64,000 nt of DNA from Paraescarpia echinospica (lineage: Eukaryota; Annelida; Polychaeta; Sabellida; Siboglinidae): NCBI GenBank assembly GCA_020002185.1, contig CM034542.1, positions 57,566,273 to 57,630,272 of the forward strand, in the 5' to 3' direction. A program made the translations under genes and the position numbers. Shown piece after piece: positions 24,531 through 38,500 of the stretch (position 1 is its first letter; each line of letters starts with the position of its first letter). A model generated the notes under the pieces. The model was not told where the DNA came from. It searched no databases and worked only from the letters and a program-made list of their open reading frames with translations.

Positions 24531-25660
24531 CTACGTGTTTGTTCTGGAGTGAGGCAGGAGGAGCATGTTGGGCCGTCCCCTGGTGATACGGTTGTTTGTT
24601 GTCAGTGTACCCTCAGTTGGCATGATGTTCACAAGTCCACTCATTATCTTGTACATAAAGGTGGCCTTGTTGACAGTTCTTCTTTCTTGGAGGGTCTGTA
24701 GTTGTTGTCTATTTATATGTTCTGTGTCGCTGGTATAGTGGTTAAAATCGTGGTAGATTTTCCTCGTGGCACGGCGCTGGACAGCTTCGATGGTGTTTAC
24801 CAGGTGTTGCTGGTGGGGATCCCACACGACAGAGGCGTACTCCAACACGGGGCGGACCAGTTCTTTGTTGCATTGTGAGTGCACCTGTGGAGGGCACCCT
24901 TTAAGGTTTCTGTATATTATGAAAGCGCTTGTACAGTTTGCCTTGGCAGTGGTGGTCTGTATACATGTGCTTTCCCTAGTGGAGGTCAGCGGTCAGTTCT
25001 ACACGTCCAGTGGAGGTCAGCGGTCAGTTCTACACGTAGACGTTTGGCGCTGGCTACTCTCTCCAAGGGCTGCTGGTGAAGTGAATAGGTTGCCATGATA
25101 GGCTAGCACTTCCTTGTGACTGATAAAACGTGACACTTTGATATATTGAAGCTCATCTGCCACTTCCTTTCCCATTCCTCCAAGGTGTCGAGGTCCTGTT
25201 GTAGTTGGTGAGTGTCAGCCGTGCTGTGGATGGTGTGCCACGGTATCGTGTCGTCAGCGAATAGTCTAGTCTTGGTCTTGATATTATCGCACAGGTCGTT
25301 GATGTAAATGACAAAGAGAGTTGGGCCTAGGACGGATCCTTGCGGTACACCGGAGATCACCTAGCCTGTTGTTGAAGTCTCTCCCTCGACAACTACTTGC
25401 TGTGTTCGATCACGGAGGAAGTTCCGGTTCCAGTCTTGGGTCTTGCCTTGAACGACGTAGTAGTTCAGTTTTAGAAGCAGTCGTTTATGGGGGCACCTTG
25501 TCGAAGGCTTTCGAGAAGGCAAGGAGTATGGTGTCTGTTTGGCCAGGTCATCAATGATTTGGATCAGCTCGGTCTTGCAGGATCGTCGCTTACGGAATCC
25601 CTGTTGTGCGTCCGTTATAATGTTGTGTTGGTCAAGGTGACGGGTGATCTCGGCTGTATA
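24531..25660 (-). pseudogene. LINE ORF2 remnant, second Jockey/CR1-group family
   Basis: In minus order: [88 protein letters not shown] and [17 protein letters not shown]. Then, past a disrupted stretch with a 35-bp direct duplication (24976-25045), LVRPVLEYASVVWDPHQQHL, VNTIEAVQRRATRKIYHDF and LQTLQERRTVNKATFMYKIM. FADD is intact, but frames break several times. It is clearly different from the copies at 9.5, 25.7 and 38.5 kb. Confidence 0.85.
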
Positions 25661-25736
25661 TATATATATACACTTTATCGTCCGTACTGATGGTTTTATA
25701 TCCTGATATTTTAATATAAATAATACATATATATGT

Positions 25737-27946
25737 ATGAATTAGTTGACAATGTCAAGATATGTGAGCCACTGGGGAGTAGCGATCACAACCAGATACA
25801 TTTTATCATCAAAGTAAAATCAGAAAGGAATAGTAAAAAGCAGTATAGGAGAAATTTCCACAAAGGAAGGTATAAGGACATGAGGAAATATTTAGCAAAG
25901 ATAGACTGGAATAACACACTGAAAAATAAGACGGCAACAGAATGCTGGAATGTATTAAAGAGTGAAATTAAGTGCATAGTCGATAAATTTGTACCCTTCA
26001 AAAAACAAGGAAAACGGTCCAAAAAGAAACACTTATCGAAAGAAGCCATTAGAAAAATTAAGTACAAACAAATGATGTGGAAGTCATACAGATGTACTGG
26101 AAATGATGAAGACTACAACAGTTATAAAGAAGCACTTAACCAAGCTACAGCTGAAATTAGAAATTCAAAGAGAAGCTATGAACAACAATTAGCTAGTAAT
26201 ATAAAACATGACAGCAAGAGTTTTTATGCGTATGTTCGAAGCAAACAGAAAGTTCAAGATAAAGTCGGTCCTCTAGAAGATAGTGCTGGAAATATAATAT
26301 CAGAGGGATTGTTAATGGCAGAAGACCTGAATGAGTACTTTAGTTCAGTGTTTACCAGAGAGGATATTAGTTCACTGCCAGTACCAGAGGCTAAGTTCAA
26401 GGGGGCAGATTCAGACTATTTAGGACAATTAATTGTAACCCCGGAAATGGTAGGTAAGAAAATAAGGGCTATGAAGGATAATAAATCACCTGGAGTGGAT
26501 GGTATTCCACCCAAACTACTATTGGAAATTGTAGAACAAATTAGCATACCGCTTGCAACAGTTTTCAATTTGTCATTAGAAGAGGGAGTGGTTCCTTTAG
26601 AATGGAAAGAAGCAAACATTATACCGTTATTCAAAAAAGGTTCGAGAAACAAGTCAGAGAACTATAGACCAGTGAGTTTAACATCAGTGATTTGTAAATT
26701 GTTAGAAAGACTAATTAAAGATCACATGGTGGATTTTCTGGTTAAACAAAACTTGATAAACCCATCTCAACATGGTTTTTTTAAAACGAGGTCATGCTTA
26801 ACAAATATGTTATGTTTTTTGGAAGACATCACTAAGTGGGTAGATGAGGGATCACCAGTAGATATCGTCTACTTAGATTTTCAAAAAGCTTTCGACAAAG
26901 TACCACATCAAAGATTACTGCTTAAACTAAAGGCCCATGGCATGGGAAATGGTATAATAAACTGGATAGAACAATGGTTGATTGACAGAAGACAACGTGT
27001 AGTAGTTGATGGGGAGGCTTCAAACTGGAAATCAGTATTGAGTGGGGTACCACAGGGATCAGTATTAGGTCCTATATTATTCTTAATATATATATCAACG
27101 ATTTGGATGATGAAATAATAAGCAAGGTGTTGAAATTTGCGGATGATACAAAAGTGTTTAGAAGGATTAAAAGTGATGGAGATAGACAGCATTTACAAGA
27201 TGATCTTGACAGGTTGATCAAATGGTCTGAAAAGTGGCAAATGCTGTTCAATTTTAGGAAATGTAAATGCCTCCACACAGGACATGGGAACGAAGAGGTA
27301 GAATATACAATGGGGGGTACTGTACTAAGTACTACTGTAAAAGAAAAGGACTTAGGGTTAACCATTAGTGCTGATATGAAGGTTTCAGAGCAGTGCGGAA
27401 TTGCAGCTTCAAAGGGAAATCAAATCCTTGGATTAATTAGGCGAAACATAACGTATAAGGAAAAAAGAGCTAATAATACCGCTGTACAAAACAATAGTTA
27501 GGCCTCATTTAGAATATTGTATTCAAGCGTGGAGGCCATATCGCAGGAAGGACATAGATATGCTAGAAAGAGTGCAGAGGAGAGCAACTAAAATGATACC
27601 AAAACTGAGGGATCTTAGTTACGAAATAAGCCTAAAAAAATGCGGTTTAACAACACTAGAGACCAGGAGATTGAGAGGAGATCAGATAGAAGTGTTTAAA
27701 ATATTGAAGGGTTATGAAAATATTGATAGAAATATTTTTTTCTCAGTTAAGAAAGATAGAAGGACTAGAGGACATGAACTTACATTGGCAAAGGAGCAGA
27801 GTAGATTGGATATAAGAAAGTTTTCATTTTCACAAAGGACTGTAAATGAATGGAACAGATTACCTGCTGATTGTGTGGGTGCTAGTAGCGTGAATATGTT
27901 TAAAAATAAAATCGACACATACCTCAGACGGGCGGGATACACATAG
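25737..27946 (+). pseudogene. LINE copy 2 ORF2 (endonuclease end, RT, C-terminal domain; two frameshifts)
   Basis: A 461-aa frame starts with VKICEPLGSSDHNQIHFIIK (the SDH motif of APE endonuclease). It carries PGVDGIPPKL, NYRPVSLTSVICKLLERL, IVYLDFQKAFDKVPHQRLLL and [21 protein letters not shown] unit gained at about 27090 shifts the frame. RT continues with LKFADDTKVFRRIKSDGD at 27103-27501. An extra A near 27466 shifts it again, into MLERVQRRATKMIPKLRDLS (27560-27946, TAG). All RT motifs are intact, so only two small indels separate it from a continuous ORF. Confidence 0.92.
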
Positions 27947-28048
27947 ATAAAAGGGTCGGACTCTCGATAAGCCAAAGGGCTTCCTTGTCCACCTGCCACC
28001 TAGAGTTAATTCTCTGGGTGGCAATCTTGTTAAATCTTGTTAAATCGT
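25737..28048 (+). mobile_element. CR1-like LINE copy 2 (5'-truncated)
   Basis: Begins at the end of the endonuclease domain and extends to the family's 3' tail (CTCGATAAGCCAAAGGGCTT...TTGTTAAATC twice). Highly similar to copies 1 and 3. It is followed directly by a CA-rich microsatellite. Confidence 0.93.
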
Positions 28049-28130
28049 TCACACACGCGCACATTCATGCACAAACTCACGCACACACACACAAACACGC
28101 ACAGACAAATGCACACGAACACACACATTA
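28049..28130. repeat. Degenerate (CA/CACG)n microsatellite
   Basis: ACACACGCGCAC and similar units directly after the LINE tail. Confidence 0.85.
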
Positions 28131-28139
28131 TATCACTGG

Positions 28140-29130
28140 GTATTACTCGATGTTGCACGATTTAACATTGCCACCCAGAATAACAAACCCAGATCAAATG
28201 CAGACAAGAAAGCTGACAGAGAGTTAAACAAGTCCTACAGGTCATAGGCAAAGTGTTGTGACCATTTAATAACATCAACACTGAAGAAACAAACTGTACA
28301 TTTTAATGCAAGCATAAAATTAATTTTAAATGAAATGTAGAACTGTATAATACACATGGTGCATGCATGGATCACTTTGATATGTTGACGGAAATTGCAT
28401 TAGATCAATATTTATAATACTGAATAATGGCAGAACATTCCAGTTATTACCATTTATTGTTATTTTATGGAATATGTTATGCTCGCAGTACGCATGTTCT
28501 GTGTACATTAGCCGGATGTTCTAGACCAGAACTGCACTCTTGGGTTCAGTGAAGCAACTACTGTGTACTCCTGTTTAAAGCATACATGAAAATACAAAAT
28601 AAAATAAAACTCTGTAAGGAGAGAAAACTATTATGTTTATCGTGCAGTACCATAAAGTTGTGTGATTATGCCTATATAAGAAATGCATAATGTTTATCAT
28701 GAGAGTAAAAACCATAAATGAAACCGCTTAAAACCCAAGCAGCCTCACAATATTGCATGACCTGTGAAATGAAACCTTAAGGCAATAACTTCTAGGCATA
28801 GTCACTGGATTAGTTTAGCACTGGCACAACATTCACAAGTCCAATCAACGTAACACTGTAATTCTCACAAGAATAACAAGCAATATCATGTTTTGTAAAT
28901 ATTAACCTTTCATCAATGAAAACATTAATATGTTGAGTGCTGTCTGTTCGTGTATGCAACTGGTTAACAAGGTAATCACAATACAAGTTGTACAAAGATT
29001 TACATATTACATGTTTGCAGCATTTTTATGGTGTTGCTCTTTCCAGAATGTTCGTCAGATACAACATCCTTGTCTAATTATACAAACACAGCAGAATACT
29101 ATGGAACATTAAAACCTGTTTTCATAGTTC
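28140..29130. other. 3' flank of CFAP47, no gene recognised
   Basis: AT-rich, with chance frames only. This is the intergenic space between LINE copy 2 and the CFAP47 poly(A) region. Confidence 0.4.
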
Positions 29131-29137
29131 TGATATG

Positions 29138-29143
29138 TTTATT
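29138..29143 (-). terminator. Candidate poly(A) signal of CFAP47
   Basis: AATAAA on the minus strand, about 175 nt downstream of the CFAP47 stop codon. It is the first canonical hexamer after the stop. Transcript evidence is needed to confirm use. Confidence 0.45.
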
Positions 29144-29318
29144 TTCGTGCAAACCTAACCACAACATGACACACAAACGATAAGTCAATAAACACATTAT
29201 ATTACCTTCACATTATTCAAACATATCGAACCATCTCAAAATATTTACAGAGGATACAAATTCACGCAACACTGACTCGTGCTTCCGTCTATAGTCCAGA
29301 GGGAGAGCCACCAGTGTA

Positions 29319-29567
29319 TCAGTTAATCCTGATAGCCGCTGTTGGCGAAGGCTGTGCAGTCACCCTAAACTTGGTCCTACGAACCACTGGGCCACCTTTG
29401 AGTGGAGACGAGGTCGCGGTTGTAACGACATGAAGGTTCTGCTTCACAAAGTTCACGTGGCGTCGTTTCCTTGGGTCTGGATGTGGCCCAGCCATTGGCA
29501 TGTAGGAGGGTGGGACATAGCTGGGGAGAGCCCCCTGGATGTTGTACGTCCACTGCATGTCCATCGT
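29319..29567 (-). CDS. CFAP47: CFAP47 terminal exon (exon 22 of window)
   Basis: 249 nt including the TGA at 29319-29321, phase 0 in, acceptor TGTTGTACAG. It encodes MQWTYNIQGALPSYVPPSYM, then a basic tail with RKRRHVNFVKQNLHVV ending in AAIRIN. The MQWTYEI-G-P-Y-PP opening and the NFV-N pattern are as I recall for the family's C-terminus. Confidence 0.92.
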   Translation of the reverse strand, partial: TMDMQWTYNIQGALPSYVPPSYMPMAGPHPDPRKRRHVNFVKQNLHVVTTATSSPLKGGPVVRRTKFRVTAQPSPTAAIRIN

Positions 29568-32500
29568 CTGTACAACACAAGTTGACAGTTGTTATATACA
29601 GGTGAACCTTGCTTTATGCTCACCTCAGTAATACAGCCACCTCGCAATTAAGGTCACCCTAGCACACTCCCAAATTATTTGCATAAAAGCAAAGTATAGG
29701 ATATCAGTTTCTCTAATAAGGACACCTCGTTGTAGAGGTCATTTTCGCCCAGTCCCGAGGGTGACCTTAATAGGGACGTTCCACTGCATGTTGAGTGTAC
29801 ATGTCTTAAAATAAAATCATGTAAAACAAATCCAGATGTACACACCATGGATTAAAATAAAATATATAAATGTTCTCACATATGCAGTATAGGACATGAT
29901 AAAAAGAAAAGATAAAAAATTATTTAAGTAAAGGCAAGTAAAAATAATATATGTAATGACAAGTAAACAATATGTATAAGTAATTAATGTTTGGTATGAA
30001 CTGGAGACTACCAGAAAGACCAAAACAATTGTCGCTATTGTCAGGTGCCACCAAAATTATTTAATTTAGAGAGATATTTGTGTTTAGTTTAGCTTAGTCC
30101 ACATGTATTATAAAGTATATTTCACTGACAAAATGTGACAGTGAACCTGGTATTAAGTCACATAGGTCTGTTCTGCACATTAGCCAAAAACAGCTGTCAA
30201 GGTCATGTCACATCAAGTTTGAGATTTTGGCTGAAATCACACCTTATAATCTCATCTTTCAATGTCTAGTTTATTTTCCTCGACAAATTATCCCAAACCA
30301 TTAAAATACTCGCATTTAAAAACACACATGTTAAAAAACAAATAGACTAGATGAATAAAAATTACCTCATTTCTCAAAATGTCGCTTTCTAACAGTTTTC
30401 ATCAATTTTAGCAATGAATCAAAAACTAATGAAGATACTTCATCAAATGAGGTATCACTGTAAAGCTAAATGGTGATCTGTGGAATCCAAAATGGTACAA
30501 AACCCCATTTCACTATTTTGTGACTTAATATACACTTCACTATTTCACAAGACTTAACAACATTTAACAAGACTGCCACCCAGAGAATTAACTCTATAGA
30601 TGGCAGGTGAACAAGGAAGCCTTTTGTATTCCGTCCTTGTGAGGTATGTGTCAATTTTATTTTAAAATATATTCACGCTACTAGCACCCACACAATCAGC
30701 AGATTGGGGATGCCGGCGACTAGCTTACTTAATCATTATCATCTTATATTGGATTAATTAAAACAAACTGGTTACAGCCTTAATTGGCTCTGCTGTCAAC
30801 CTGGAATTGTATATAATTATGTTAATTGTTTTATGGATTGTTTATATTTGTATGTATGATTTATACAATTCCAAATAAACCTACCTACATATATACCTAC
30901 CTACCTACCTACCTACCAGATAATCTGTTCCATTAATTTACAGTCCTTTGTAAAAATGAGAACTTTCTTATATTTAATCTACACTGCTCCTTTACTAATG
31001 TAAATTCATGTCCTTTAGTCCTTCTATCATTCTTTACTGAGAAAAAATATGTAATAATAAACCAAGGAAATAACTTTAATTTGACTCTCATTTCGAAGGT
31101 AATAATTTTATTTTGACTCTCATTTCCAAGGTAATAACTTTATTTTGACTCTCATTCCCAAGGTAATAACTTTATTTTGACTCTCATTCCCAAGGTAATA
31201 ATTTTATTTTGACTCTCATTCCCAAGGTAATAACTTTATTTTTACTCTCATTTACAAAGTACAACTCTGTTCAATGGTGTTGACAATGTGTCTAAAATAC
31301 TAATGCTTATATAATAATTAATAGCACTACTAAAAATGCGAGTAATAAAATAAAACGTCTACAAAACAAAACTGTGCAAACATTCATGGCCTAAAGCTAA
31401 AATTCAGTACACATTACATACAGCAAATATAGTCTTATATTGTGGATAATTACTTTAAACAAAATATAAACACATAATAATAATAAATAAATATACTATA
31501 AAATATTAATAAATAAATACTTATTAAGATAATATACCAGTATAATATTAGACAACTAAAATAATATTCTAATAAATATTATGATGATGTGGAGTGACAC
31601 ACAATACTAGATATTAAAAACAAGTTTACAAAATAATGTGTCGTAATTAATATGCAAACGAATCGTATGAGTCCATACAACCAAGATGTGTTTGCCAACC
31701 ATCTTACTCACCTGTACGACCAGTTTGGCGCGAGGCAGTTTGCCGTATTTCCTCGGCATGAAGGTGACCATGATGAGAGAACCGTTGGAGGAGGCCGGCA
31801 GGAGCTCTCCACTCTGGGGGGTCACTCGGAAGTCACTGTCACTTCCCTCGACGAAGAACGCAGCGTACGGGACAGGATGGCTACAACACGACTCTCTCTT
31901 CATTGGATGGTAGAGCCATGATATAGTTGGGTGGAGTTCCACAAGAGGGCAGCACTGGTGTGTCCCCGCCAGAGAGCATGGCAGGGATATCTGAATGTCA
32001 TATGACAAAGGTTTCCCGCCCAAGTGGAAAAGCGATAAATAGAGGAGGAGGGAACTCGAGGCTTTTGGCCGGTAAGTCTAGCGTGAGGAGAGACCCTTAG
32101 TTTGGGTAGTGAATGGTGGAGCCACGTGTAGCTTCTTTGATATTTGGTAATCCCCTAAAACAATGTCACCCTTTTAATATTGAAACTGGTGCTTCTGCTA
32201 GAGATGTCTTTGTAAAGATAGTGATCATATTTGTTCTATTAAGCATACAATACGCTTAACAGATATGTTAGACGAGGAAATATGTCACATTTTGTGTTCC
32301 AATCGAATGCAGTCCAGACATCTGCATCACGTTGAGTTGGTCAGCAGTCTTGGGTGATCACACATCATTGTCATTAGCACTGTTGTCTTCATCAGAATAA
32401 TCGGTTCTTGTTATGATATTGATAATCCTAAGCATTTCATGTGAATCCGTGATGAACCAGATAACCATAGCATCACACCTTCCTTTTCAGCTTAAAATTA

Positions 32501-35500
32501 ATTGAGGTAAAACTTGGTAACTGTAAACGATAAAAATAATAATACGCTGTAGAATGTAAAAAACTATGCAAAATGTCCACACGTAGCAATTATTTAAAGT
32601 ATATATTGACATGCAAACAACATTCGTACAGTGTATTTTTAAATATATGAATTAGAAAAATGCTAATACCATCAATATTACAATAATAAATAAGTAAAGT
32701 AGTTAAGTAAGTACCTAGTCTGACTGGAGAGTCGGAAGCCAACTGAGGACTCTTTGTGGAGTCCAGCCGTCTCTATGATGATGGTGTCATCAGGCACTGC
32801 CTCTGTTGCTACGAAATGAAGGGGGAAGCGCCATTGGCCGCCCAGAGCTGAGTGGACCAGCAGCTCCACATGGTGGCTGCAACAGGAAACATATAGATAG
32901 ATCATCCAGTTTCTTGGTTACTATTGTTTGACAAATTGACCTCTCAAGAAACTTGCTTTTTCAAAGTGAATATTTCATTCCGCTGAAGAAGGCTGAAGGA
33001 TGTCACTGAAATATACAGATCGAAAAACCAAGTTTCTTGAGTGGTAAAGATGTAAAATAGAGAACACATACTTCAACTATCTGCATCCATCATGATACCA
33101 CACAATGTAAGTCGGTACTTTTCTACAATCCAAGCCATTGTTTATTTTATTACTAAAAAACATAAAGGTAAGTTCTTATATAACCTGTACTAGCTAGCTC
33201 CACATTGTGGCTGCAACAAGAAACTTACTTCAAATTTCTATATCTACCTTGACAACATAGAATGTAATTTGGTACCTTTTTATAAATCAGGCCATCTCAT
33301 TTTCGCTGTTATAACAAAAAGTAAAGAAAAGTTCTTATATAACTTCTACAAGTAGCTCCACACTGTGGCTGCAACAGGAACCTACTTCAAATATCTATAT
33401 CAACCATGCCAACACAGAGAATATGATTCAGTGCGTTTTTACAATCCAAGTTATCTCATTTTAACTAAAAATCCTAAATGTAAGTTCTTCAGCCCTTTGA
33501 CCTGCTCAGATGCTTGAAACTTTACTCCCTGGCAGACCTGATCATTCGACACCATCTCAACTTCTCTGGGAAGCATTCAGCCATGCTGCATTTATTGTAC
33601 AAAGACTATGCGTACACAAATACACCACTGTCCAGCCAGGTACTCATTCATGCAGCTGAGTAAACTGCCTTTATAACTACATACATGAAAATTTCCTCAA
33701 ATTTTATGTCCGAATGCATTCATTTCACCATTCGACATTCTTTCAGGGCTCGTGTTACTACAAAGTTAATAGTTTTCTATGGCACTTTCTGGGGTGGAAT
33801 TGCAAATAGTGCTCCGCTATTACTGTGCAACGTGTTTGAAATGAGCAGCGGATGTTAAGGCAAATTGGAGCATTATTTTGACCTCAGACGTCCCCTAATT
33901 CCCAACACTATTACATTACGCCTGAAATGATGCAAGCAAGTACAATTAATGTAGTGTCTTGGCATTTTCAAGTACAATTAATGTAGTGTCTTGGCATTTT
34001 CAAGTACACTTAATGTAGTGTCTTGGCATTTTCAAGTACACTTAATGTAGTGTCTTGGCATTTGCAAGTACACTTAATGTAGTGTCTTGGCATTTGCAAG
34101 TACACTTAATGTAGTGTCTTGGCATTTTCAAGTACAATTAATGTAGTGTCTTGGCATTTGCAAGTACACTTAATGTAGTGTCTTGGCATTTTCAAGTACA
34201 ATTAATGTAGTGTCTTGGCATTTGCAAGTACACTTAATGTAGTGTCTTGGCATTTGTAAGTACACTTAATGTAGTGTCTTGGCATTTTCAAGTACAATTA
34301 ATGTAGTGTCTTGGCATTTGCAAGTACACTTAATGTAGTGTCTTGGCATTTGCAAGTACACTTAATGTAATGTCTTGGCATTTGCAAGTACACTTAATGT
34401 AATGTCTTGGCGTTTGCAAGTACACTTAATGTAGTGTCTTGATACATGCAAAAACAAATAATAGAGTGTCTTGGCACTTGCAAGTATGATCAGTTTCTCA
34501 CTTCATCATCTTGTACGGTGAGAAGATGATGTTGAAGACAAGCATGACCAGCCCAGTGATCCTGTCTCGCAGGTGACGCACAAAGGTCAAGGCCACAGCA
34601 GGCGCAAGGTCACCGTTCGCATCATCGCTCGGATAGATGATTTCATAGGTGAATGCTGGGGCCCCAGACATTGCTGATAAAAAACAAAGCAAACAAATAA
34701 TAATGGCATGCACTCCGAGACAGATTAAGATAGCACTATGAAACCTCAATGGAGCTGTATAAGTGTCGAGTATCATATGTCACCTGCCACAGTGAATTAT
34801 TAAGTGACACTGGCCTGTTCTGCACACGAGCCCAAAATGTCTGCCTCAGTCATGTCCAGCCAATTTTGTGTTTTTTTACATAAATGCATACCTCATGGTC
34901 TTTCAATGCCCAGTTTATTTTTCCTTGACAAATAATCCAAAACTAACAGAATACGTGCATTTACCTATGAACGTATATATTAAAAACAATAGAAATTACC
35001 TTGTTTATTAAGTTTGCTTCAGTTTTACCGATACACCAAAAACTACCAAAGTATTTCATCAAATGAAGTATCATTTTAAAGCTGTGGAATAAAAAAGGTA
35101 TAAAACCCCATTTCACAACTGTGCGACTTAATACCCACTTCGCTGTGGCTGGTCAAAATGTAAAATAACGCTAAGAAACCTCGATGGAGATGTACAAGTG
35201 TTCACTCTCATATCTAGTTTTCATGGTTGAGAGCATTCCTATTATTGTTATTCACAACATGGCTGCATTTTGACGGACGGACGAACGGACACAGATAGAC
35301 AGACGAATGGACAGACAGAGGCAGAGAGGCAGACGGACGGACGGATAAACAGAGGCAGACAGACAGACGGACAGAAGGACAAATAGACACAGACAGACAG
35401 GCAGACGGAAGGACAAACAGACACAGACAGGCAGATGGACAGACAGACACAGGCAGACAGACGGACGGATAGACACAGGCAGGCAGACGGACAGACAGAC

Positions 35501-38500
35501 ACAGGCAGACATGCAGACGGATGGACATACAGACAAACATACAGACAGACATTTGTTTCCTATAATACAATAAGTAATTGTCCACATTTAAACAAAACAA
35601 CATTTTAAATGAACTTACTTTCTCCGATGACAATTTTCTCGGTCATGTCAGCCATGTCGAGGTTTCCCGTCGAGGGCACAGCACCCCGCTTCAACCCCGC
35701 AGAACTTGGCACCATGCCAGCGAGAAGCACCTCCAATCGCTCCTCCATACGCATGCGAGCCTGACATTTCACCTCGACAGGGGGTACATCACTGGGGGGC
35801 TTCACTTCGGGGAATGCACGGATTGGGTACGTCCAGATGATTTGACGGACACCTCCCGCTACTGCTGTCCCGTCCGGTCCAGATGCATTGCTGGGAACAG
35901 GAATCACAGAGTGACCGTCCAGTTCACTGAGTAGGTTATATTATTACTTTAAGATCTTTTTTACGAATGGCCTGCAATGATTCTTATGTATTCAAGTCAT
36001 GTCACATAAAAAGAAGTTTTTTATGTGTAACAGGGCAAGTATTTATAAGTGTTACACTTCTTCTTGCCCTTTTTCTACAATAATTTATTGTATTTATCTA
36101 TAATCGAATAATTACCTACTTTATTATGTCTGTTGTTGTTGAAATAAAATGTAATTCATTCATTCGTTAAACACTTGTAAGACAAATAATCCAAAAATAC
36201 TAGAATACGTGCATTTACCTATGAACCTATATATTAAAAACAATAGAAATTACACTGTTTCTCAAAATGTTGCTGTCTGGAAGTTTGCTTCAATTTTAGT
36301 AATTCCCCAACAACTAGTGCAGCTATTTCAATAAATTTTAAAGCTCATCATCCATGGGATCAAAAACAGTACAAAACTCCATTTTTAAAACAGGTTACAT
36401 TTAGTACTATGAACACCTACACATGTTTACGGTTACGATGAACTTATGTTGGTAGGCTAATTAAGAGATACTTGAAATTGTAGAAACATATCTTAATCAT
36501 CATTGCAATGTCGCTGCATGAACAATTTGCCACCCTATAGTGTTATTTGGCACACAAGAGTAGACAGTGGTGAATCCTGCGAGGTACACTTACGCGTTCT
36601 TGTTCTCGAACTCGTACTGCCAGTTGCCTCCGTCCCTCTTTCGGATGGCAATAGTCACAATAGCCTCCTTCTTGCTCATGTCGTCAGGACTGAACGAGAT
36701 GGGGATGTCAATGGTCGACTTGGGGCCAACCTCGATGTCCTCTGTCTGCTTCATGAGGAGAGAGAATGGAGATTCATCCTCCACTAAGTCTGACTCCAGG
36801 GACTTTGATGTGTCTGAAGACAAACGTCAGTTGTGTGACATGGCCAGGTGACACTATGGTGGATGACATGGGTGTAGTGCTACAAGGTGGTATTGAAGAT
36901 GTACAATTTAAAAAAAATGGTTCTTTTTGGTTAAATAATATTTAGCTACCGTTATCTAATGTTGCTATATGTAATTACATATCTATCTTATTATGTGATC
37001 TTAGGTAGTTGTTTTTATTGATTTCTCCCCTATTCCATTTCTCTCTACCCAATCTTTCTCCCTCCTCTGTACTCCCTCACTCCCCTCTCTTCTGTCTCAC
37101 CCCTCTCTTCTCTTTCACCCACCTTTCTCTCCCACCCTTCTCTCTATACTCCCTCATTCCCCTCTCCTCTGTCTCACCCTATGCCCTCTTTCACCCACCT
37201 TTCTCCCACACCCTTCTCTCTGTACCCCCTCACTCCCCTCTCTTCTGTCTCACCCATCTCTCCTCTTTCATCCACCTTTCTCTCCCACCCTTCTCTCTAT
37301 ACATCCTCACTCCCCTCTCTTCTGTCTCACCCTATCCCCTCTTTCACCCACCTTTCTCTCCCACCCGTCTCTCTGTACTCCCTCACTCCCCTCTCTTCTG
37401 TCTCACCTCTCTCTCCTCTTTCACCCACTCTTCCCTCTGTCCTCTCCCTCACTCCCCTCTCTTCTGTCTCACCCCCTCTCTCCTTTTCACCCACCCTTCT
37501 CTCTATACTCCCTCACTCCCCTCTCTTCTGTCTCACCCTCTTTTCAATCTTAATCTTTCTCTCCCAATCTCTTCTCTCTGGCTCCCCTCACTCCCCTCTC
37601 TTTCTGTCTCACCCTCCCCTTTTCACCCACCTTTCTCCCCCACCCTTCTCTCTGTCCCTCCTCCCTTCACTCCCTCTCTCTGTCTCAATCTCCTCTCCTC
37701 TTTCACAATAACCTTTCTCCCCCAATCTCTTCTCTCTGTCCCTTCCCTCACCCCCCTCTCCCCCTCTTTCAATCTAATCTTTTTCCCCCCACCCTTTTCC
37801 CCACCCTTCTCTCTGTCCTCTCCCTCACTCCCCTCTCTTCTGTCTCACCCCTCTCTCCTCTTTCACCCACCTTTCTCCCCCACCCTTCTCTCTATACTCC
37901 CTCCCAATTGAGTAATTACCAAAAAAGCACTGGTTATCCAACATATATACATCCAACTATGCACAAAACTATCTATACAGCTGGAGCCGCCATTTCACAT
38001 TTACCTTCAAATAAATCTTTGGATTCTACAAACACATCACACAAAACTTTTACAAAAACTTATGATTCACCAAAAATGGTGTAATTAACTATGTCTCAAA
38101 TTAACTGTAGTATGTGATACAAGTTAAATATTTGGATAAAACTACAGCTGTACATGTAATATACGCGACATCTAAAGTGACAAACACCAACTTTAAACTA
38201 CTTTCTCAACCATTGTGAAAACAGTTCTTTTATGTCTAAATAAGCAATGTTTAAATAATATCTGCAGTTGGTTTAATAAAAAGTGTACGTTTGTCTAAAT
38301 GTGGCTATTTTGGTAAAATGATGTCTCCTTGTTCTCTTCAAACCCATGTGACAAATTCATTGGATTGAAGGCCTGACAATTGGCTTTGGCAAGTTGCCAG
38401 ACTTAACAGCCAGGCCTTCAATCAAATGAATATGTGACATGGTTTTTGAGAGAACAAGGAGACATCATAATGGCATTGCTCACTTGATACAGAATTAAAT

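Noticed and set aside
35214..35633. Cys/Ser/Val-rich minus frames
   Set aside because: Translation of the GACA/GACG tetranucleotide array.
37009..37911. 300-aa Ser/Pro/Leu-rich frame
   Set aside because: It is the CT-rich repeat tract read in one frame. Other frames are equally open, and the strand is opposite to CFAP47.
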